A DNA stretch of 64,000 nucleotides from Closterium sp. Naga37s-1. Taxonomy: Eukaryota > Streptophyta > Zygnematophyceae > Desmidiales > Closteriaceae. A program made the position numbers and the translations under genes. Below, piece by piece: positions 23,701 to 36,196 of this stretch (its first letter is position 1; the number at the start of each line of letters is the position of its first letter). Under the pieces are notes generated by a model. That model worked only from the letters and a program-made list of their open reading frames with translations. It did not search any database and was not told the origin of the DNA. The stretch spans positions 1,377,501 through 1,441,500 of the forward strand of contig CANJKZ010000783.1 of the NCBI GenBank assembly GCA_947471745.1, written 5' to 3'.

Positions 23701-26048
23701 GCTGCCTCTGCTAGAGAGCATAGTGATCGAGCATGACACTGTGTGCCCCGCTGGTGGGGGAAAGGTGAGATATAGAGGGGTTGAGTGCGGTGGGGGGGGG
23801 GGGGGGGGGGTGGAGAGGCAGGCGGAGGATGGCCCGTGATGCTGCCTCTATTGGAGAGCATAGTGATCGAGCATGACACTGTGTAAGGGGATATGTGGAT
23901 TCCTAAAGGCTCCCAAAGGGCTCTTATATGACTTGGTTTTAGTTGAAAAGGAGAGAGGGAGCAATGAAGATTAAAGCACAGTGCACAATCAGAATCAACA
24001 CGTGTATCACCCCCACCCCCCTCCCACACCATCCCTCGTGGCAGTGCTTTGAGGTGGATGCTAACACCACTATGATCACCACGCAGCAGTTTCTAGCCAG
24101 TCTCGCCCTCTCACAGGCCATTTCTCACATACGTGTTTACCCCACACCACCCCTCATCCCCCCTCCTTCCCACACCATCCCTCGTGGCAGTGCTTTGAGG
24201 TGGATGCCAACACCACTATGATCACCACACAGCAGTTTCTTGCTGGTCTCGCCCTCTCACAGGCCATTCCCGGCCCGCTTTTCAACTTCGCCGCCTACCT
24301 TGGCGCAGTGGTGAGTGAGCCAATCAAGCCCTGTGTCAGAGCCATGACGTCTACACGTGGCAGCAGCTTAGTTAGAAGTTAGAACCACATGCTTTTGTTA
24401 GTGAGTTCTTCTCACAGGCCATTCGCGGCCCGCTCTTCAACTTCTCCGCCTACCTTGGCGCTGTGGTGAGCCCATCTAGCCCCAGGTCAGAGGAACGGTG
24501 TCAAGCACATAGCACCAGGTTTGCAAAGTTAGATCTTATAAAAGCGACCTGTGCAGACTAGCGTGTTCTTCTCACAAGCCATTCGCGGCCAGCTCTTCAG
24601 CTTCTCCGCCTACCTTGGTACCTGTGGTGAGCCCATATGCTATCATGAGACCATGTGGCAGCGGCTTCGTTAGAGCCACTTGCGTAGGTTAGTGTGTTCC
24701 TCTCACAGGCCATTCGCGGCCCGCTCTTCAACTTCTCTGCCCTCCTTGGTGCTGTGGTGAGCCCATCGATGCCAAGGCAAATTCAACGCGTTCCAAATTC
24801 ACGTGTTGCCAATCTCTTCACTGCGTGTAAGCTAATAACATATGATAAGCTTTTGAGTCGACTCAAAAGCAGACTCATTACACGCGTGTAATTCATTAAC
24901 ATATGATCAGTACCTTTCCATCTCAACGTTCAATCCAATGCTAACCACTCCCCAAGTCTCCATCGCTGAATGCGCGTACTCCCTTGCAGATGGGTGGGAT
25001 CCAAGGGTTGGCAACATGTTGGATCGCTATCTTTGCACCAGGTGTTCTCATCATCATCGGTGTGCTTCCTTACTGGGGCCAGTTCCGCAAATGGAAGCTG
25101 TAAGTCACATGTTTTGAGGTGTCACAGTTCCTTTCTTTGAGGTGCCTCTGACACATGCGACAACTTTTGAGGCGCCTCAAGGGCCTTCCCATGATCGGTG
25201 TGCTTGCCGGCCAGTCTTGCAAAGGGAATGAAAAATGTACTCTAAGACTCAGATATAACGCACACCCTTTTCATCCGATTTCATGCATCCATTTTCATGA
25301 CTCTGTTTTCAGTGACACTTTTCTCCCCTCCCTGTGTCCTTCTGATGTTGCAGGTACAAGCGGGCAACGCCGGGATTAAACGCCACAGGAGTAAGTGTTG
25401 CAGATTTCATGCATTGCAGCTCTTCTTATTCTATCAAACCTAGGGTATTTCCCCCTTGCATTGCTCTCACAGCTCTACCTCTGCTTTCCTTTCTTACCCT
25501 CCCCCTGCTACCCTCCCGCCCCCCCCCCTCCCCCCCCCCCTAAAAAAAAAAACCTCTCCCTCCCCCTTTCTAGTCCTTCCAACCCTCGCTAGATTGGTCT
25601 TATCTGGGTATCTGCATTCTCCCTTGGCGTCAAGCCGTACAAAGTTACCCCCTTCCCCATTGCATTGCTCTCAAGGTCCCACCTGTTCCCATTTGCCCTC
25701 CCTTCCATCCCTGTCCAGATCGGTCTCATCTGGGCATCTGCGTTCTCTCTGGGTCTCAAGGCATACAAAGTCAGCCCCTTCCCCATGGCATCACTCTGCA
25801 TCGGCATGTTTGGATACGCTAGCACTAGCTTCCTCAAAGTACGCACCCTCTCCCACCTCTATCAACCACTTTCCATCTTTCTACGTCCTCTTCCTAACCT
25901 TGGCACCACATGCTCTAAAACACTGCCTTTCATAAGTCTAGCTATTTTGCACAAGGGTCTACCCTCCCCGTTGAGATAAAGGAGAACTGCATCTGTCAGG
26001 TGTTCTTCTTACACTTGTTAATCATGGCGTGCGTGGTCCCTGCACTAC

Positions 26049-26085
<37 letters not shown>

Positions 26086-26168
26086 TGTGTGCGTGCGTGC
26101 GTGCGTGCGTGTGTGTGTGTGTGTGTGCGTGCGTGCGTGTGTATGTGTGTATGTGTGGGTGTGTGTGC

Positions 26169-26222
<54 letters not shown>

Positions 26223-26304
26223 TCCTTTTCAGATTTCTCCTCCTCTCGCCATCGTGGGCGGAGCAGCACTAGGGGTGATAGCTTGGGCTACTCACATGAC
26301 CTAG
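19364..26304 (+). CDS. Chromate transporter family protein, gene B (start codon unresolved)
   Basis: Paralogue of gene A in the same orientation, with gene C between them. Two N-terminal exons (19364-19864 and 20125-20361) encode an acidic, Ser/Thr-rich cytoplasmic region ending VIVEDPPK. The transporter body follows: 20803-20921, 21864-22053, 22571-22772, 23188-23378, 23654-23764, 24191-24310, 24990-25099, 25354-25390, 25719-25838, 26233-26304 (TAG 26302). All ten match gene A exon lengths exactly and all phases join. Signatures: [15 protein letters not shown] in domain 1 and [17 protein letters not shown] in domain 2. It ends [10 protein letters not shown]. The true first exon is probably upstream of 19364. 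Role as for gene A: membrane anion transport, substrate unknown. Confidence 0.88.
20590..20728 (+). repeat. GT/TTTG microsatellite in a gene B intron
   Basis: Two GT runs with a TTTG segment between, followed by a CTTTT tract. It lies just upstream of the first transmembrane exon. Confidence 0.95.
21041..21345 (+). repeat. Three truncated copies of gene B exon 1
   Basis: Copies of the [14 protein letters not shown] 3' half with their GTGAGT donor at about 21043-21086, 21170-21213 and 21297-21340. The last two are part of a 127-bp near-perfect tandem duplication. Confidence 0.85.
21628..22340 (+). repeat. Copies of gene B exon 2 around the intact exon
   Basis: A nearly full upstream copy (21628-21780) lacks a donor. 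Downstream, 3'-end copies at about 22147-22224 (donor retained) and 22283-22338 flank the intact exon at 21864-22053. Gene A shows the same before-and-after arrangement. Confidence 0.8.
22412..22502 (+). repeat. Degenerate copy of gene B exon 3
   Basis: Repeats the [15 protein letters not shown] segment with an in-frame TAA (gggaagtaagatg). A 3' copy follows the intact exon at about 22830-22918. Confidence 0.75.
22925..23130 (+). repeat. TTTG tetranucleotide microsatellite
   Basis: Long run of TTTG units with CTTG and TCTG interruptions, in the intron before the gene [14 protein letters not shown] exon. Confidence 0.95.
24048..24760 (+). repeat. Copies of gene B exon 6
   Basis: One 5' copy (about 24051-24124) precedes the intact exon 24191-24310. 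Three copies of its 3' end (about 24418-24465, 24577-24630, 24709-24758) follow, each preceded by TTCTCACAGGCCATT and ending in GTG|GTGAGC. Confidence 0.85.
24849..24870. repeat. TCGA-core palindrome between 24-bp direct repeats
   Basis: Perfect 22-bp palindrome. Flanking copies 24823-24846 and 24884-24907 with a few mismatches. Confidence 0.9.
25164..25181. repeat. GCGC-core palindrome after gene B exon 7
   Basis: Perfect 18-bp palindrome. About 20 bp of exon 7 (tcatcggtgtgcttcc near 25050) recur at 25189. Confidence 0.85.
25590..25675 (+). repeat. Truncated copy of gene B exon 9
   Basis: Repeats [18 protein letters not shown] with substitutions and ends in CTCAAG followed by GTCCC. It lies just upstream of the intact exon 25719-25838. 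Confidence 0.75.
26050..26222 (+). repeat. GT/GTGC microsatellite in the last gene B intron
   Basis: Long GT and GTGC tract immediately upstream of the last exon's acceptor. Confidence 0.95.
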
Positions 26305-27136
26305 TTGCCTATCTACCTCTGGTGTGCTTCACTTGCTTTGCTGCCCTTATGTATTCTACTTTCACTTATTATCCTTGCTTATTGTTCGTAGTAATATTGA
26401 ATCGTGGCTTTGCAACCATTATATTTCAAAGAAGCGGCATGCACCCTCCCCACTCGTCTTTCATCGGCCGTACCCCTTGCTTTGTACACACCACATAAAA
26501 AAGGGGCATCACAATCAACTTGGCTGGAGCAAAGGCATCACTTCATGTATTGGTTGGCTAAGAGGGGAGAGGAAGGTAGGCGGGGGTAGGAGAGGTTGGA
26601 GGGGTGGGGTGGTAGTATTTATATAACCTCTGATTACAAATTACTTCCGTTCCCTTCTGGTCCACGGTTGTTCATTGGGCACTCCCAAGGACTGGGCAGG
26701 CAGCGGGCGGCGGGCGGCTCTCTGAATAAAACCTTTGAAGGGGTTGGGGGGGTGGGGTGGGTTCTATACACATTTGATAAAAATTACATCCATTCCTTTC
26801 TGGTCCATGGTCGTTCATTGTGGCACTCCCAAGGACTGGGCAGGAAGCGGGCGGCTGGTGGGCGTCCTCTGAATGAGCCATGAATGAGATCAGATCAGAT
26901 CCTGTCCTGATAAGAAACCCATCGGCCATAAGCGTCGGTTGGTTTGGACTTTCATAAGTACATATAGTCAAGTGTGACCTGTCACCTGTTCTCTTTGAAC
27001 TTGGATAAGTACATATACAATTGTACTTTGAAGCTGATACCAACATAAGGATTACATGAAGAATCATATCTTGAGTCGACTCAAAACAGGATTATATGAA
27101 GAATGCGCGCAGGAGGTCCATAGCCTGCAGGAACAA
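26305..27136. other. Intergenic region between genes B and D (tail to tail)
   Basis: Contains a diverged direct duplication (about 26636-26715 against 26780-26860, around ggcactcccaaggactgggc) and a TTGAGTCGACTCAA palindrome at 27071-27084. No gene recognised. The 3' end of gene D may lie here or further right. Confidence 0.5.
27071..27084. repeat. TCGA-core palindrome between 17-bp direct repeats
   Basis: ttgagtcgactcaa between aggattacatgaagaat (27048-27064) and aggattatatgaagaat (27088-27104). Confidence 0.93.
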
Positions 27137-27535
27137 GGGGCACGGAGGGGCACGGAGGGGTACGGAGGGGTACGGAGGGGCACGGAGGGGCACAGAAGGG
27201 CATGGAGGGGCACAGATGGGCACGGAGGAGCACGGAGGGGCACGCAAGGCCACGGTGGGACACGGAGGGGCAGGGAGGGGCAAGGAGCGGCACAGTGGGG
27301 CACGGAGGGGCACGGTGGGGCACGGTGGGGCACGGAGGGGCATGGAGGGGCACGGAGGGTCACGGAGGGGCACGGAGGGGCAAGGAGGGGCACGGTGGGG
27401 CACGGTGGGGCACGGAGGGGCATGGTGGGGCACGGTGGGGCACGGTGGGGCACGGTGGGGCACGGAGGGGCACGGAGGGGCATGTTGGGGCACGGATGGG
27501 CACGGATGGGCACGAATGGGCACGGATGGGCATGA
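27137..27535. repeat. 10-bp minisatellite (GGGGCACGGA)
   Basis: About 40 units of ggggcacgga/ggggcacggt with small variants. It is open in several frames on both strands (the minus-strand reading repeats APPCPSVPL), which is a by-product of the repeat. Confidence 0.95.
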
Positions 27536-27950
27536 AAATGAGACCATGCAGAGTTAGATGCACGCCTACATAAACAGTACAAATAATGTCTACATGAACT
27601 GTTGGATACACATGCATATGAACATGGGTCCCCCTGATTGGCTGTGAGTGCGTGTGTGAGTGCTTGTGTGAGTGCATGTGTTAGTGCATGTGTGAGTGGA
27701 TGTGAGTGCATGTGAGTGCAGACGTGAGTGGGAGGCGAGGGCGGTTTACTTCACAGACACTCACCATCTCTACCAGTCACCCGCCCAGCACCCAATTGCC
27801 TCTGCACGTCTGTGTTTTGCCCCACACCCTGCCATAAGTGACCCACTCTGCCATAAGGCAGAGACAGGTGTGAGGCAGGTGTGAGGCAGATGAGGGACCC
27901 ATTCACTCACCTGCGCAGCACTCAACAATTTATCACAGTACTTTACTCAC

Positions 27951-28075
27951 CATCTCCTGCACGTCTGTCGGAGCAAACCACACCACCTCCCGCAGAGCAC
28001 ACACGGCCCCACAGCTCCTCATGCTGCGTCTGTGCTCCGCACCACACCCCGCCATCAATTACTCACTCACCTGCC
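27951..28075 (-). repeat. Truncated copy of the last visible gene D exon end
   Basis: Repeats 28117-28215 (actcaccatc.cctgcacgtctgtcgg onward) with several changes and keeps the ATG|GTGAGT-type donor on the minus strand. A shorter remnant is at 27760-27790. Confidence 0.8.
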
Positions 28076-28116
28076 CGCATTGATCACCCCCAGCACCCAC
28101 CTGCCCCAGCACTCAC

Positions 28117-31100
28117 CATCCCCTGCACGTCTGTCGGTGCAAACCGCACCACCTCCCTTAGAGCACATACAGCCCCACAGCTCCTCATACTCCTCCTGTG
28201 CTCCTCGCCACACCCCGCCATCACCACCAGCGCCTGCAACACCGCCCTCACCGCCTCCTCACTCCGCCTCCCCTCCTCTCCACCCCCGTTTGACAATGAA
28301 GCAGCATTCGAGGCATAGGAGGCATAGGAGGCAAAGGCTGTCAGCACATGCACCAGGCTTGGAATCGCCTCTCCTACGCTCTCCCTCGCCTTAGCCGCTT
28401 CTGCTGCAGGACTGTCCTGGGAGAACGCTGCTAGTGCAGCGAGTGTGGAGCAGAGAGGGAGAGTGGTACCCCAATCAGCAGAATCAAGGGAGGCTTCGAG
28501 AGTGAGAGTGAGGATGGGGATGGAGTCGTGAGTCAGGAGGAAGGAGCAGCAGGAGTCGGAGAGCGAGAGGCTCGCCACAGCCTCGGCTGCTGCTTGCCTC
28601 GCCATCCGAGCCTCTCTTCCCGAACCACATCCCATGCCTGTCGTCTCTCCCTCTCCTGCTTTCTCTCCGCTCAGGCCTTTCTCCTTGTCCATGGCCCATC
28701 TGCTCGCCCCTTTCGCGAGCTGTTTGAGGAGCGGTTTGAGCGCCCCTGCTTGCACGAGCTGAGATCGGGCGTGCGGAGAGAGCGAGGCCGTATTGCTGAC
28801 GATGCTGCTGAGTTTGATCTGCGCTGCTGGAGAGGAAGAAGAGCGCTTGAAACACTGGAGGAGGGGTAGTGGAAGGGCGGGGCGAAAGGGAGGTGAGAAA
28901 GGAAGGTGAGAAAGGAAGGTGAGAAAAGAAGGTGAGGACGTACGGGGGTTGTGATGGGAAGAGCGAGGCAGTGGCTGGCGCTGAGTCTGGCCTGGGAAGT
29001 TGGGAAGGAGGAGGAGCGCTTCAGATACCGTGGGAAAGGAAGTGTGTGGGAGGGGGGCGGGCAGAAACGGAGGCGAGAAAAGGGGGATAGATAGGGTGCG
29101 GGTGGGATGGGGAGAGCGAGGCTGTGGCGCGGATGATGCTGCTGACTCTGGCCTCGGCAGTTGGGAAGGAGGAGGAACGCTGCTGGCACTGGGGGAAGGG
29201 AAGCGCATGGGAGGGAAGAGAGGGAGGTGAGAAAAAAGGGGCAGACAGGGAGGGGATGAAATGGGGAGAGCGAGGCACTGGCGCTGACGATGTTGTTGAG
29301 TCTGGCCTGTGCTGCTGGGGAGGAGGAAGAACTGTTCAGGCAGTGCGGGAGGGGAGGAGCATGGGAGGAAAGTATGGGATGCGAGAAACGGAGGGGAGTG
29401 AGGTGGGGAGAGCGAAGCACTGACGCTGATGATGCTGCTGCTCACTGTGCCCTGCGCCATTTGGGAGGAGGAGTGCTTCAGACATAGAATGCCCTGTCCT
29501 TCATATCATATGATGCAATAGATACCCCTCTGTCCTGAGTGGTGCAGTGCAGATCCCCCTGCTGCTTCACAGCATCAGCAGCTCATTAGAAAGACAAATA
29601 AAGCTCACCAGAAGCTCACCAGAATCTCGCCAACATTTCACCAGAATTTCACCTGAACAAGCAGAGGAAGGTGGAGCAGCAGCCGCTCCTGGCTCTCCAC
29701 ATCAGCTGACAGCCTCAGGAGCGCATCCATGGCAGCATGCGAACCACCACGTGGACTGCCACGTGGACTGCCATGTGGACTGCCTTGTGGACTGCCACGT
29801 GGACTGCCAAGTCTGCCATCTCCACCATCAGCAGTAGCCAGCTGCAGCAGCGCCTCTACAGCACCCGCCTCTCTAAAAGCCGCCCTGTTAGCAGCAGAGG
29901 ACGCGCAGAACCACCCAATCACCCCAGCCGCCTTCCCCTGCTCCTCTCTCGTCCCCTGCAGCACCCTCAAAACCACCTGAGCCGGTGCCCTCGGGTCAAT
30001 GGACATCACATCTGGCGCAGGTATATTTGATGCAGGTACACCTGGTGCAGGTGCATCAGCCGGACTGACAGACAAGCTCCTTGAATTCCTGGGACAGGGC
30101 AGATCTTTCTTGCTGCTGCCACGTTCTCTCGGACCCGGCAGCTCTATATTGCTGCCAGTATGCTCTCTTGGGCTGGGCACCTCTTTTCTGCTCCGATGAT
30201 CTCTTGGGCTTGGCTGGTCTTTCTTGCTGCTGGCGCGTTCTCTTGGGCTAGGCACCTCTAACTTACTGCTCGTATGCTCTCGTGGACTGGGCAACGTTTC
30301 TCTGCTAGCATGCTCTCCTGGGTTGGGTACGTCTTTCCAGCTGCTGGCACATCCTCTCGGACTTGGCAGCTCTATCTTGCTGCTCGTATTCTCTCTTGGG
30401 CTGGGTAGATCTTTCCTGCTGCTAGCATGTTCTCTCCGACTCGGCAACTCTTTTCTGCTTGCATGCCCTCGTGGGCTGGATTTCACCTTATGACTAGTAC
30501 GTTCTCTGGGGCTTATCAGGTCTCTCAAACTCACATGGTCTCTCGGACTCACATGGTCTCTGGGGCTTATCAGGTCTCTGGGGTTCACAAGGTCCCCAAA
30601 AGAATCTTGATTCTCTGGGATGGTCATGGTCAGCCCATGAGGCCCATTCCCATCCCGTGGACTCGTCCGCCTCCTGCCCATGCTCTGCTCCCTGCCGGTG
30701 TTCCCAGGGTTTTCCCTTGGGCTGTAACTTAGGCTGTTCCCGGGGTTGTCCCGTGGGCTGTAACTTAGGCTGTTCTGGTAGGTTTTTCTGTTTCCCTGAC
30801 TGCCTTGCGCCCTGCTGCTCGTGTGCTGCCTAGGGTCAGACCATTCTGCTGCGTCTCGAGGGCGAGAGTGAGAGTGAGAGTGAGAGCGAGAGCGAGAGTG
30901 AGAGTGAGAGAGGGGGTGCGGGTGAGATTGTGTGTGTGAGTGCGAGTGAGAGTGGGAGTGAGAGTGAGAGCGGGAGTGAGGGAAAGGATGGAGGTGCGGT
31001 TGAGGGAGCTCTGGCAGAGAGTGCACAACAGGGAAACCATCAAAGGAAGTCTCGCCCTCACCATCACCACCACAACGACCAGCAGCACCAGCAGCAGCTA

Positions 31101-34100
31101 ATGCTATCTCGTCCCTCACTCTCTCCACCGGTCCTCCTTTGTTCACCCCTTGCCTCTCCTTCCCCCGACTGCTCCTCTCTTTTGCACTGCCGAATTCCCG
31201 AGTCGGCGCAAACATAGACCTCTCCTCTCCTTGACAGCTCCTCTCTTTTGCACTCCCCGATTCTCTCCTCACGCCTCTCCCCTCCCTACACTCCGCCCCT
31301 CCCCCTGATTGCGCCTGCTGCAGATAAGCCTCCTCCAGATACACCTGCTCCAGCTGTGCGTTGATCAGCGCTAGCTGCTCACTCAAGCCGTCCGCCTGGA
31401 ACCCACTCCTGCTACTGCTAGTCCCAGCACCACTGCTACTTCCAATCTGGAATCCACCGCTGCTGCCAGTGCTGCTGCTAGCGTTGCTGCCACTGCTGTC
31501 ACTAAGGACGACCCCCTGACTAGAACCAATGAGCACGCCACTGCATTTACCCTCCTTACCACCAGCTGCAGCAGCAGCAGCACCACCACCAGCACCGAAC
31601 CTGGTTGCACCACTAGGGGCGCGAGGCGACCTCCTTCCCCTCCCTGCTATGCCATACCAGGCGTCTTCACCCTCCCTGCCATTCGCCCTTCCTGCTGTGC
31701 CACCATGCACTGCGTGATAAGTCGATTTTTGAGTCGACTCACAAATCGACTTATCATACCAGGCGTCCTCGCCCTCCCTGCCATTCTCCCTTCCTGCCGT
31801 GTCACCATGCACTGCACTTCCTAGACCACCCTCTCTTCTGCCTACCCCACCACCAGTCCCACTACTCTCCCTCCTCCTCCTCCCCACCATCCCATGAATC
31901 CCACTGCTCTCACTTCCAGCATCCCATCCCGAGCCTTCCACAGCTTCACGAGCCTCCCGAGCCTCCCGAACTTCACAAGCCTCCCGAGCCTGACGAGCAT
32001 GCTCCATGAGCCGTATCATTCCCACCTCTCCTACGTCTTTAATCTCCCCTGCGCCTCTGCCCATCCCCATGTCTTTAATATCCTCAGGCACCTCCAAGCC
32101 AGTCAAGGCCCACCGCTGGAAGCTCGGGTTGCCGCCCTTCTCCTGGTCCGCGTCGGCTAGAAGCCGCCTCATGGGCGGCAAAAACTTGGCAGCATCTGGC
32201 GGGGGACGCGGATTGGTAGCTCCCTCTCTATCTCTCCTCGCCGTGTCCCCTGTGCTTCTCCTTCTGCCCTCCCCTTCGTCACCAAAGGTATTGTTCTTGC
32301 TGCGTCTATTGCTGCCACCAGTAACACCTGCCCCACCAGTAGCTCCTGCTTCGGAGGGAGAGATGAGAGACTGGATGGAAAGAGGGAGGGTGGCAAAGGG
32401 GTGGAGTGGTTGGGAGGACACGTGGGGTTGCTGTTGCTGGTGATGCTTTTGCTCACGCCTCTCCTTTGTTCGTCGGTGGGAGGAGGCAGGAGCAAGAGGT
32501 TCAGCTACAGGGACGGATGAAAATGGCACTACTAACGGGTCTGCTGACAGCGGGGACGAGCCGGGCTGTGAGGATAAGTGGTCAAATAGAGCAGCAGCAC
32601 TACCAGCAGCAGAAGCATCTGCAATACCCGTCAGCAGGCCAGGAAACATCAGATCACCTGGTGCAGCAACTAGTGCGGAAGGAGTAGAGTGAAAGACGGA
32701 GGGAAGAGCGTTAACCGCTGCTGCAGCATTAGCCCTTTCTGCAGCATTATGGATTTCTGCAGCACCACACGCCATGCCCACAGGGCTAAAGAGGCTGGCG
32801 TTGACCATAGCAGTGGGATCCCAGGGCGAAGGAGGGACAGCCCATGGGGAGATGGGGGGGCTTGGCTGGGCACTGGTAAAGGCGAGGGGGTCAAGGGAGG
32901 AGAGGGGTTGAAAGGGGTCGAGAACGGTGAGATCTGGCAGGGGTTCAAGGATGGGGAGACCTGAGAGGGGGTCTAACGAGTTGCTGATTTGCAGCGGTGG
33001 GGGTGGGACGAAGCGGTGGGATGAACGGCGCTCAGTGAATGGATGGGCCGTGAGAGGAGTGGAGAGAGGAGCGGAGAGAGGGGCGGTGAGAGTGGCTGCA
33101 TCCGCAAGCGAGTTTCGATCTTTTGGGTCTCTTGGGGATATAATATCTGTAGTAGGCGATTTATGATCCCTGGGCGATTTATGATCCCTGGGCGATTTAT
33201 GATCCCTGGGCGATTTATGATCCCTGGGCGATTTATGATCTCTGGGCGATTTATGATCTCTGGGCAATTTGAGGTCTCTAGGCGGTTTAACATCTCTGGG
33301 CGATTTGAGTTGGACCCTGGGCGATACATGCGTGAGCGACATCCCATCCTTGCCCCCTCTCCTCTGACCCCTCACAGCAGCAAGGTATTCTGGAGTGATA
33401 AACGCCCTCGCTGCTGCTGCCACTCCTGCAGCTACACCGCCTCCCTCTGCCTTTCCCTCTCCCTTCCCCCCTGCCTCGCCCTGGCCCTGCCCTTCTCCTG
33501 CTTTCAGCTGCCCCACCTGCTGCTGCATGGCCCGCAGGAGAATGGTGAGCTGCGGGGAGTAAGGGGAAAGGGGGAAGGGGGAAGGGGGGGGGGGGGGGGC
33601 GATTTTAGAGACATCTCAAAAGTCAATGCTCGACTTTTCCTTTCAGTTGCCCCACCTGCTGCTGCATGGCCCGCAGGAGAATGGTGAGCTGCAGGGGAAG
33701 GGAGAACGGAGAAAGGAAGAAGAATGGTGTGGGGGGGTAAAGGAGAAGTGTGAGCAGTGAGCACGGGTGGTGGGAGTAGAAACACGAGACGAGGATCATG
33801 ACAGCAGCACTTGGTGTTTGCTCCCTCCTTTACGCCACCTCACCACCCGCTGCTCATCTCTTGCCTCCTCTGCTCGCCGTGAATCCAGCACCAGCGCCTC
33901 CCATTTCAGGTGTAACTCATCCTCCCCTCCCCAACCACATCCCTCGGCACAAAACAAGATAGAAACGTTTGTCCACATCACACCTGCGCCACCATGCTCG
34001 CCCGCTGCTCATCCCCTGCCTCCTCCGCCCGACGTGCCCCAAGCGCCAAAGCCTCACTCTCCTCCTCAAACGACCCCCTCACCCTCTTCTCACCTGCTCC

Positions 34101-36163
34101 ACCATCCATGCCATACTCTCGCCCGCTGCTCGTCCGGTCTTTAGTCGACACAAGATTCGACCACATTTACAGTTTACTGCAAAACCAGCCAGCATTTTCC
34201 ACTCCAATAAACCAGCCATATCACACTGACCTGTTCCACCATGCTCACCCGCTGCTCATCCCCTGCCTCCTCCGCCCGACGTGCCCCAAGCGCCAAAGCC
34301 TCACTCTCCTCCTCAAACGACCCCCTCACCCTCTTCTCACCTGCTCCACCATCCATGCCATACTCTCGCCCGCTGCTCGTCCGGTCTTTAGTCGACACAA
34401 GATTCGACCACATTTATAGTTTACTGCAAAACCAGCCAGCATTTTCCACTCCAATAAACCAGCCATATCACACTGACCTGTTCCACCATGCTCGCCCGCT
34501 GCTCATCCCCTGCCTCCTCCGCCCGTCGTGCCCCAAGTGCCAAAGCCTCACTCTCCTCCTCAAACGACCCCCTCACCCTCTTCTCACCTGCTCCACCATC
34601 CATGCCATACTCTCGCCCGCTGCTCGTCCGGTCTTTAGTCGACACAAGATTCGACCACATTTATAGTTTACTGCAAAACCAGCCAGCATTTTCCACTCCA
34701 ATAAACCAGCCATATCACACTGACCTGTTCCACCATGCTCGCCCGCTGCTCATCCCCTGCCTCCTCCGCCCGCCGTGCCCCAAGCGCCAAAGCCTCACTC
34801 TCCTCCTCAAACGATTGCCACGAGTCCAAACCCAGAAGAATCGCCAACCTCCCTGCCGCATACTCTGAAAAAGCATGTGTTTTAACTAGCCACATCTCAC
34901 CTGCGCCACCATGCTCGCCCGCTGCTCGTCCCCTGCCTCCTCCGCCCGCCGTGCCTCCAGAGCCAGAGCCTGCCTCTCCTCCTCAAACGACCCCAACGAG
35001 TCCATCCCCAGCAGCATCGCCAACCTCCCTGCTGCATACTCTGCAGGCGAACCCTTCCCGCTGTCGCCCCCCTCCTCCTTTCCCTTCTCTCCCACCTCCT
35101 CCTCCTTTTCCCCTTCCTTTCGTTCTTTCTTCTCCCTTCCTCCTACACTCTCGCCCTTCTCTGTCCCACCCAGCCAGCTTCTCCCTCCGCGCATGCTAAG
35201 GGCGTTTCCCTTCACCCAGAACGTGTCCTCTTGAGTCGACTCAAAAGCCTGCCAGCTTCTCCCTCCGCGCATGCTAAGGGCGTTTCCCTTCACCCAGAAC
35301 GTGTCCTCTACAAACCCTAATAGAGCCGCCATCGCAGCATCCTTGATGCTTTCTGCCTCGCCGCGTGATTCTTTCATTTTCACAGCAGTTGCAGGCTTTG
35401 ACTCAGTAGTCCCGCCTTCCTCCTCCTTATCCAGCTCTCCCCCCTCTTCCTTCTCCACCTCCTGTAAGCCCTCCTCCTTAAAACTCTCCTCGTCTACACC
35501 CTCCTCCTTGGAACCCTCTTCGATTGAGCCCTCCTCATCCTGGCCCTTCCCATTCGCATCCCCCCCTTCATCTCTTCCTTCCCCTCTTCCTTCCGCTCCT
35601 TCTCCCTTCGCCACTCCATCGCCCTCGTCCTCGATCTCTCCCTCCCCCGCTTCCTTATCCGCGCATCCCTTCTTCCCTTTCTCTCCCTCACCTTCTTCCC
35701 CTGCTTCATCCTCTGTATCCTCTGCTCCCTCCTCCTCCACCAAACCCCCGTCCGCCTCTCCCGCTTCACCCACTGTATCCCCCTCCCCCTCCCCTTCCAT
35801 CAACTCCTCCTCCGCCTCTTCTGCTTCCTCCACTGTATCCATGCTCTGCAGGCAGTATCGCCTGTTACTGCTGCTGCAGCTGCTGCTTCTAAACATCACA
35901 CTGCTGCTGCTGCCGCCGCCGCCGCCGCCGCCGTCGCCGTCGCCGTTGCTGCTGCTGCTGACGCTGCTGCTTCTTCTAAACATCAGACCGCTGCTGCTGC
36001 TGCTGTTGGCGCTGTTGCTGGCGTCTCTAGCAATAGAACCATCACTGCTACTACCTTTGCCCTTGCTTCGCCTGGATTTCCTCTCACCCTTACTGCTTTG
36101 GCTGCTACTGCTGCTGCTGCCAGTAGTACTGCCGTTACCACTGATGCCGCCGCCGCCGCCGCC

Positions 36164-36196
<33 letters not shown>

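Noticed and set aside
27064..27711. Open frames on both strands across 27.1-27.5 kb
   Set aside because: Produced by a 10-bp minisatellite that lacks stops in all frames; no family resemblance.
29638..33528. Long plus-strand frames rich in LGLGTS and leucine opposite gene D
   Set aside because: They are antisense shadows of the repetitive SPRD/Ser-rich gene D exon; the minus strand has matching splice sites and ARM motifs.
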